Shown: piece after piece, positions 58,288 through 64,000 of the stretch
Layout: every line of letters starts with the position of its first letter
How positions within the stretch are numbered: the stretch's first letter is position 1
Assembly: GCA_003342895.1 (NCBI GenBank)
Contig: PTFA01000272.1
Span: 62,001-126,000 of the forward strand
DNA from: Casuarius casuarius
Lineage: Eukaryota; Chordata; Aves; Casuariiformes; Casuariidae
Direction: 5' to 3'
DNA: 64,000 bases
Notes under the pieces: model-generated
The model's input: only the letters and a program-made list of their open reading frames with translations
Told to the model about the DNA's origin: nothing
Database searches by the model: none
Translations under genes and position numbers: made by a program

Positions 58288-61200
58288 CTGCAAACAAACA
58301 TAAGTTCTTAAATTAGACCAGTTTTCTGTAAAAAAGTTTAGACTGTCCAAGCTGCAGCTATGATCACAGCTTGTACTAAGGCACCTGAGCCAGCTTTGAG
58401 GCCATCCCACACCTGGACACACAGCTGTGGCAGCAAACAGCACTGTGTGAGAATACAAGTAAAGGCTGACACCCTTGGCAGCCAAAGAGCTCCCAGCTGT
58501 TGAATGCAATATTCAAAACTTTGAGCCTGCAGGAACATGGAAAGAAAAAGTCCTTGTGTCAAAACCACAAAAGAAACTGCTCATTACTTTAGGCTATGAG
58601 ATGGAAGAAAAGGTCTAAAGAACGTATCATACAATTAAACTGGTGTTGTCAAAAAAAAAAGCTGAATGCATGGCCAGGTATAAACAGGCTCTACGCAATC
58701 ACTTTTGTTGCAAAATGTCATGGAGGGAACTCTGACCGAGCTGACGGTCCAGCAGATTTGGAAATGGCTGTCGTCATCACTCGATCAGTGCACCCGACTG
58801 GAAACCCACAGCTAATTTGCAAGGGTTTTCACGACCCCTTCTTGACCCCTTTCCATTCCTTCAGCACTGAGGTCACGATCCGACGCCACCACCATGCTTT
58901 CATAAGCCAGCTCGGGCCTCATCCAGTTGCTTGGACAGTTGCCAGACTAGAACTTTTCCTTGCCTTCTGCCAGTTTCTGCAAGGCCCGAGCATTCGCCTG
59001 AGCCTTACTTTTGGTAGGATTTTTGCAAAACAAAGCCTTCCTTCTCTTTACTCCTGAACATGGACTTCCAGCCATGCTGACAGCAAACAGCATCAGCAGC
59101 ATCCCAGAAAAGCAGCCAAGCCTGCCTGCCGCCCCTCTTCCTGTGAAAATGGGCACGATGAACAAAAAACTGCTCTGAGCACAAGGGAAGCTTCACACGT
59201 GCCCCGTGCCAGCGTCTGCTGAGGGCAACCACTGCCACAGCCAAATGTACGACACGCAGAAAAAACAGCAGTGTGTCCTGGCGCCAGGTCAGTGTGAACA
59301 GTCTGTCTGATGGAGCTTGGGGATTCTTCCTCGAGGAGATGGCAGCCTCCGAAACACAAGGCTCGCACCGCGGACACCCCCCAAAGCATGGCGCGGATAA
59401 ATAGAGAGTGAAATGCAATGCATACAGGGATGTCAGGCGATCCTCCTACAGTGATAGCCAATATAATCACCATATTATGAGCAACGGGTATGCCAGGAGT
59501 GGGACACAGCTGGGCTGGATCAGCTGCTGGGTCAGATTTGCCTGGCAAGATGATTCAGCCTAGCAAAATATGTAAGCTTAGGAACTGAGCACAAGATGAC
59601 AATCTCCTGCTAATGCTACTTTGCCTGGCTTTGAGCAGGAAGTCATTGGCATAAATGTCATGCATAAGCTTTCTCAGAAGACCATGGTAATGCCAGTGGA
59701 AATGCATCACCCAGGCTTGCTCTGAGGAGAAGGCAAGAAACCAAGAAAGGAGCCCATCTTCCATTCACCAGGAGTAAACCTAGAAGCTCAATAGTCAAAT
59801 TTGCCTGTTCTTCCCTAAAGAGTCTTACTGACTCAATAGGACAACTCACGTAAGCAACAGTTTGCTAGTGTGATGTTTACCGGGTGAACCAAAAGACTAG
59901 TGATTTACTGCCTCTTGCAGAAACTTCTTTTCTTGCCTGCACTCAGCTCCTCTGCAGTTGTCAATTTGTCCATGGCAACTAGGTACCTTCTCCAGCAGTT
60001 CAAAAAAAGCAACTGGTACATTACGAATGATATATTTGCTACACCCGTAGTTAATTATCTGTTTTTAAAAGCCTTCAGTTAATTCCACGTAAAGAAAATG
60101 GAAAGAGAAAGATCAGTTTCTTATCTGAACAGCTCTTCTCCATTAGACAACCACTCTGCAGGCACCAGGCTAAATTTATGCCACCCAGATAATCACTATC
60201 CAAGCTGTTAAACCTCATTTTAACTTGATTTGAAAGAAGACCAGATTTTGCCACTCATTTACATGCTTTAGTGATTTACTCCAATTAGCCAATTTACTCA
60301 CAGTGTAAAGTGCTACTTAGGCAAATTAAGATAGGAAAACATGATCAACCTTTTACTAGTAAGAACACATTTTGGGCTAACTACTAAAACTGTGAAGCAC
60401 ACTGATAAAACACTGAGATGTGCCCTAAAGGCCCATTAAACAGCTAAACGAGACCAAAAATCTCTCAAAAAATCTAGCCAGTTGTTCAGGTGCTTACACA
60501 GAAACTGCCAGGTGCTGGGCTACTCTAAAAGTCGCGCTTAATGTGCCACAAACCAACCCGTGCAAATGAGGGGGACAGTCAACTCATAGCTGTCTTATGA
60601 GGTTTTGTCCCACCCGCACAACCGAAAGAGGGCACTGGTGGAGGCTCTCTCTTATTTGACCCATCCTGCATGCAGGGCAGACGGACAGGCAGAAAAGCCC
60701 AATTCCCTCCCGTGCTCTGTGTCAAAACAAAATGGCTTGCTCTACGACACTGAATCAATGGTCCAAATCTGCACACAGTAGGATAACCAGAAGTGATACT
60801 AATAAACCATTATTTCTGTTCACTGCTTTACTAAAGCATTTTGCTTATATCAAACTGTATTCTTCCTACATGGAAAACTTCATGCATGACCAACGAGCGC
60901 TCCAGCAGCATCACGAATTTCGGCAGATTCTCTATTACAGAGAGTGGCAACATTAATCCTAAGTACAGTCAGAGACGGCAGTAACTGCACAGCTCGTGAT
61001 GCAAGGAATCGACATGACAAAGAGAGAGGGTCATTTCTGCTCAGATAATATAGCTGGTTCTCCTCTCACATATGCCCAGCTGTGGCTGTAGAACAGAAAT
61101 GTAGAAACTGGTTTTGCTAGCAGCTTTACTGGACACTTACAGAATCAATTCAGAGCAAGTTGCATGTGCATCAAGCTTTAGCTAACACCCATGCACTGTA

Positions 61201-61673
61201 GTTAATTCATTCTGTTCTTTTTAACAAAGCTTTATCATACTCAGCTCCATTCTAAGGCTCACGATAATACCGAGAGCTCCAAACAGCTTGCCACCAGCGA
61301 AAAGTGATGTTTCACTTTTAATTAAACCATTTGATTTACCTATTGATTTATTCATTCACTTGTTGCTTCCCGGTGGAAGGAGAATCCCAAAATAGTGGGT
61401 GGCAAAGAAGGAAATCCGGGCCAAAATGGTACCAACATTGAAGAGCATTCTGCATTTTTAAGTTAATTGGAAGATAAGGCTAAAGGCTCAGAAGAAGTTG
61501 TCAGCTATTGGATAAGCACTGGACACAGGGAGAGGGGAAAGGAAGAGAGCAGATTTAGTGCCTCCTTGTTCTGCAAGCATAATCACACGGGGATGTACGT
61601 ATGGCTGTCTGCAAGGGACAGCTGTGGCTCCTCCAAGCCTTCACCCTGTGGTCTCTCTGCTTTATAAAACAAG

Positions 61674-61698
61674 AAATATTTCCATAGTGGAAATATTT
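61674..61698. repeat. Perfect 11-bp inverted repeat with 3-nt loop
   Basis: Arms aaatatttcca (61674-61684) and tggaaatattt (61688-61698) are exact reverse complements around tag. AT-rich small hairpin, intronic, no further signal. Confidence 0.9.
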
Positions 61699-62638
61699 AT
61701 AACACAAATATTTATTGGAATCGGAAATGGAGTAACGGCCAAAGGGTTCATATGGAAAGCGAGCAGTACAGTCACATTCTGAGACCCAAACGCTGAAGTT
61801 TCTGATAAAACAACGTTCTGTTTAGTCTTCTCCCTCCTCCATTTTCTATTATAGTCCAAGCAGGCTGGCAACTGCTGGTGGGCTCTGATTATCTTTTTCT
61901 AAAAACATCGTGNGGTAGTCTCGGAACTGGCTCCCAAGCCACCTGGTTATGCCTGGAATCATCTGCACTTGTCCGTGTTATCCATTTGCCAAGTAACAGA
62001 CAAAATCTGCACATCGCTTCAGAAGACTGAAGAATTCAGACTCCAGCCGACAGTCAGGAAACTACCATCTGATTTTTCAGATGTGATAATCCTTCTTCTG
62101 GTTTGACAGACCTCCGTGTTCAGCTTTTTTGACAGTCAAACCTTTACTTTAAGGTTTCTAGCCATGGAGCTACAGACCTACACTCAGGTTGGAAAAGTCA
62201 GACTCCTGACTACAGTAATTTTACCGATTTCTCTACAAAAAGGGGAGGATTCTAGTCTCTATAATACTACCAAATGTCATAATGTTATAGCTACACTAAA
62301 CCGAGCAAAAAGCAACTCTCAGGCTATGGGCCATTTAAAGTGCAAAGCCTTTTAATTCCTTTGAGATGGTGCAGAAAATCTTAACACGTCCTCATAAACA
62401 AGGTGGAAATGCTTAAAAGAACTGGGAAGTTATTGCAACAATTACTTGTGGTGGTCTGGCTGGGTGCAGACAAATGCAGGATCAAATTCCAAATTAATTT
62501 TAATGTGTTCCCTGTTTACATTGCATCTAACAGTGCTCATATGGAAAAGCATAGAAAGATCTATGGGCACGTACGTAGAACTGTTAGGACCTTGAGAATA
62601 CAGACTGCTATCTTTCACTACTAGTATTTTAACTATTC

Positions 62639-62651
62639 TTTTTTTTTTTTT
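62639..62651. repeat. Poly-T tract (13 T)
   Basis: An uninterrupted T run in the 5' intron. Low complexity only. Confidence 0.9.
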
Positions 62652-64000
62652 CATTTCAAACATGACTCTACTGCTAAGGCAACCAAACATAGGTGAGAAG
62701 CTTGTGAATGTTCTTCCCTGTTTTGCCCCTCCCTAACTGTGAGATCTTGGACAACTCAAGCTAGGATAACATGCTTGAAAGTGATACAGAAGCCTCAGTC
62801 ACATAAGAAAGGTTCCTAAGTCACTTTACCAATGAGAATGGAGATATCAAACCCCTAGCTGCAAAATGAAGATCCTGCTTACCCATCCTGCAGTGTGAGG
62901 CTTCATTAGCAGTTGCATAGCACTTCCAAAGGAACTTGAAAGCTCCCAATTATGACTGTTCCTGAGACAAAGCAAGACTCTTCAGCAGACAAAGAACTGC
63001 TCTAAATCCTCCTTACATCTTCTCTAAGGCACTATACCTCAGTGGATAAATTATCTGCTACAAGTGAAGTCTGGAATTCCTATCCTGTTAAGAGTATACT
63101 TTTATCAATGAGTATTTAAAGAGCTTCTTCCTTACAGTACTAATATAATTAACAGTATAAATAATGAAATACCGTGCAGAGCACTTTGAAGATAGGAAGC
63201 AGTCTTTATGTGCCAAATAGTCCAAGTATAATTAATAAATTCTCTGAATTTTCTACATCAAAAGAGCAAAAGATATCTAATTCAACTGAACTTTATAATG
63301 CCAANCTGCAAGCAGAGAGATATCTGAATTAGTTGTTTGGTTTGCACAACATGGGCCAACAAAGCAAAAGATATTCCCATGCCTTTAGACCTTACAGGCA
63401 CCCAGAGATGAGACAAAATAAAATCCAAAACACAGCACAAGTACATAGGAGGTTTGGAGAATACTGATGAGGAGAAAAAGGTGGAAGACATTAAGGACAG
63501 ACTAAGAAGAGAAGAAAGGAAAAGCAAGACAGTGACAGTCACTGCAAAAGAGGCTTGAAGCAAAGAATAAGCTAGAGAGAAAAAGGGCAGAGACAGAGCA
63601 GAAGGGGGAACCCAGCACAGCTGCAAGCCCTCACGGCTTGCTGTTGTCACACCATCATATTAACTGGAGCACAGAAAGACCTAAATCTTTATGAACACGG
63701 CTTTTTTGATTGAGTATCACAAATTCATATGGCTGCATCTGTTCTTCCTCTACCTCAGGAATGAAAAACATCAAATTAAAAATAATTGGACTCTGCTATT
63801 AATACAAAAAAAAGCTTCAGTCATTTGATCAAATGGAGCTTAACACGGGATACTGTTGCATTAAATAACAATCTGTGCTCTATTCTGGTGCAGTGACTGG
63901 GGAAATACGAAGCGTGCAACAGCTGTTTTGTCCCCACCACATTTCTTACGGCTTCATGAAAATATTCAGCCAATCCATAAAATGCCACCGGATGTTGTAT

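Larger units (their letters stand above)
58288..64000 (-). other. FRAS1 5' intron (partial), upstream of the first exon found
   Basis: 5.7 kb of sequence 5' of the first recognised exon. I searched the minus strand for the signal peptide and the first VWC1 cysteine (a CVYQG-like motif) and did not find them. A block at about 58.7-59.6 kb has more CpG than its surroundings and keeps several frames open (153 codons plus, 151 codons minus) without recognised domains. A perfect inverted repeat lies at 61674-61698 and a T-run at 62639-62651. Confidence 0.75.

Noticed and set aside
57664..58311. 215-codon plus-strand ORF
   Set aside because: It runs antisense over the VWC1 exon and adjoining intron with no recognised protein features; treated as a shadow.
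58596..59057. 153-codon plus-strand ORF
   Set aside because: No recognised domain and no clear codon bias; not called as a gene.
58947..59548. Minus-strand ORFs of 137 and 151 codons as a possible FRAS1 first exon
   Set aside because: Neither has a signal peptide followed by the first VWC1 cysteine, and two different frames are open, which points to composition rather than coding.
62733..62880. Possible MIR-like sequence (gtgagatcttggacaactca and gctgcaaaatgaagatcctg)
   Set aside because: Only two short resemblances with wrong spacing; not enough to call.
63282..63650. Hydrophobic minus-strand ORF as a signal-peptide exon of FRAS1
   Set aside because: The hydrophobic run is long and Ser/Phe/Leu-rich from a purine-rich plus strand, and it is not followed by a VWC start.
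1..64000. Phage, defence system, CRISPR array, operon or other bacterial-type feature
   Set aside because: The window is a vertebrate multi-exon gene with long introns; nothing prokaryotic or viral was seen.

Overview
The window lies inside one large vertebrate gene read on the minus strand: FRAS1, the extracellular-matrix protein of the Fraser complex. I could place 25 consecutive coding exons between 58287 (5' side of the gene) and 2672 (3' side). Every intron starts GT and ends AG on the minus strand. The exons join into one open frame of 3498 nt (1166 codons) with no stop. The gene's promoter, first exon(s) and signal peptide lie beyond 64000, and about three quarters of the protein lies beyond position 1.

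Domain order along the fragment, in fragment residue numbers: six von Willebrand factor C (VWC) domains over residues 1-370 in nine exons (58287 to 41608); fourteen furin-like cysteine-rich (FU) repeats over residues 371-1047, one per exon (39262 to 4904); then the start of the first NG2/CSPG-type repeat, residues 1048-1166, in two exons (4238 to 2672). This order matches the N-terminal quarter of mammalian FRAS1, and several stretches are nearly identical to the human protein as I remember it. Two exons, VWC6a (43522-43611) and the second CSPG exon (2672-2756), are short and were found only by reading the minus strand for expected motifs and splice sites.

Organism: most likely a bird, possibly another sauropsid. 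The gene is compact here, with 25 exons in about 56 kb. There is no Alu- or L1-like sequence, interspersed repeats are sparse and old, and one fragment resembles the 3' end of a CR1 LINE. Scattered single N bases and one 15-N gap beside a GT repeat indicate a draft assembly.

The rest is intron. It holds simple repeats (GT, ATT/ACT, AAAT, poly-T), a 27-bp tandem duplication, three perfect inverted repeats, a few ancient SINE-like fragments and one plus-strand coding-like tract near 45.2-45.7 kb broken by a single stop. I see no RNA genes, CRISPR arrays, intact mobile elements or second confident gene, and no previously undescribed system. The points most worth a second look are a tandem in-frame splice donor after the fifth FU exon, the short inter-cysteine loop of VWC6, and the coding-like tract in the VWC5-VWC6 intron.
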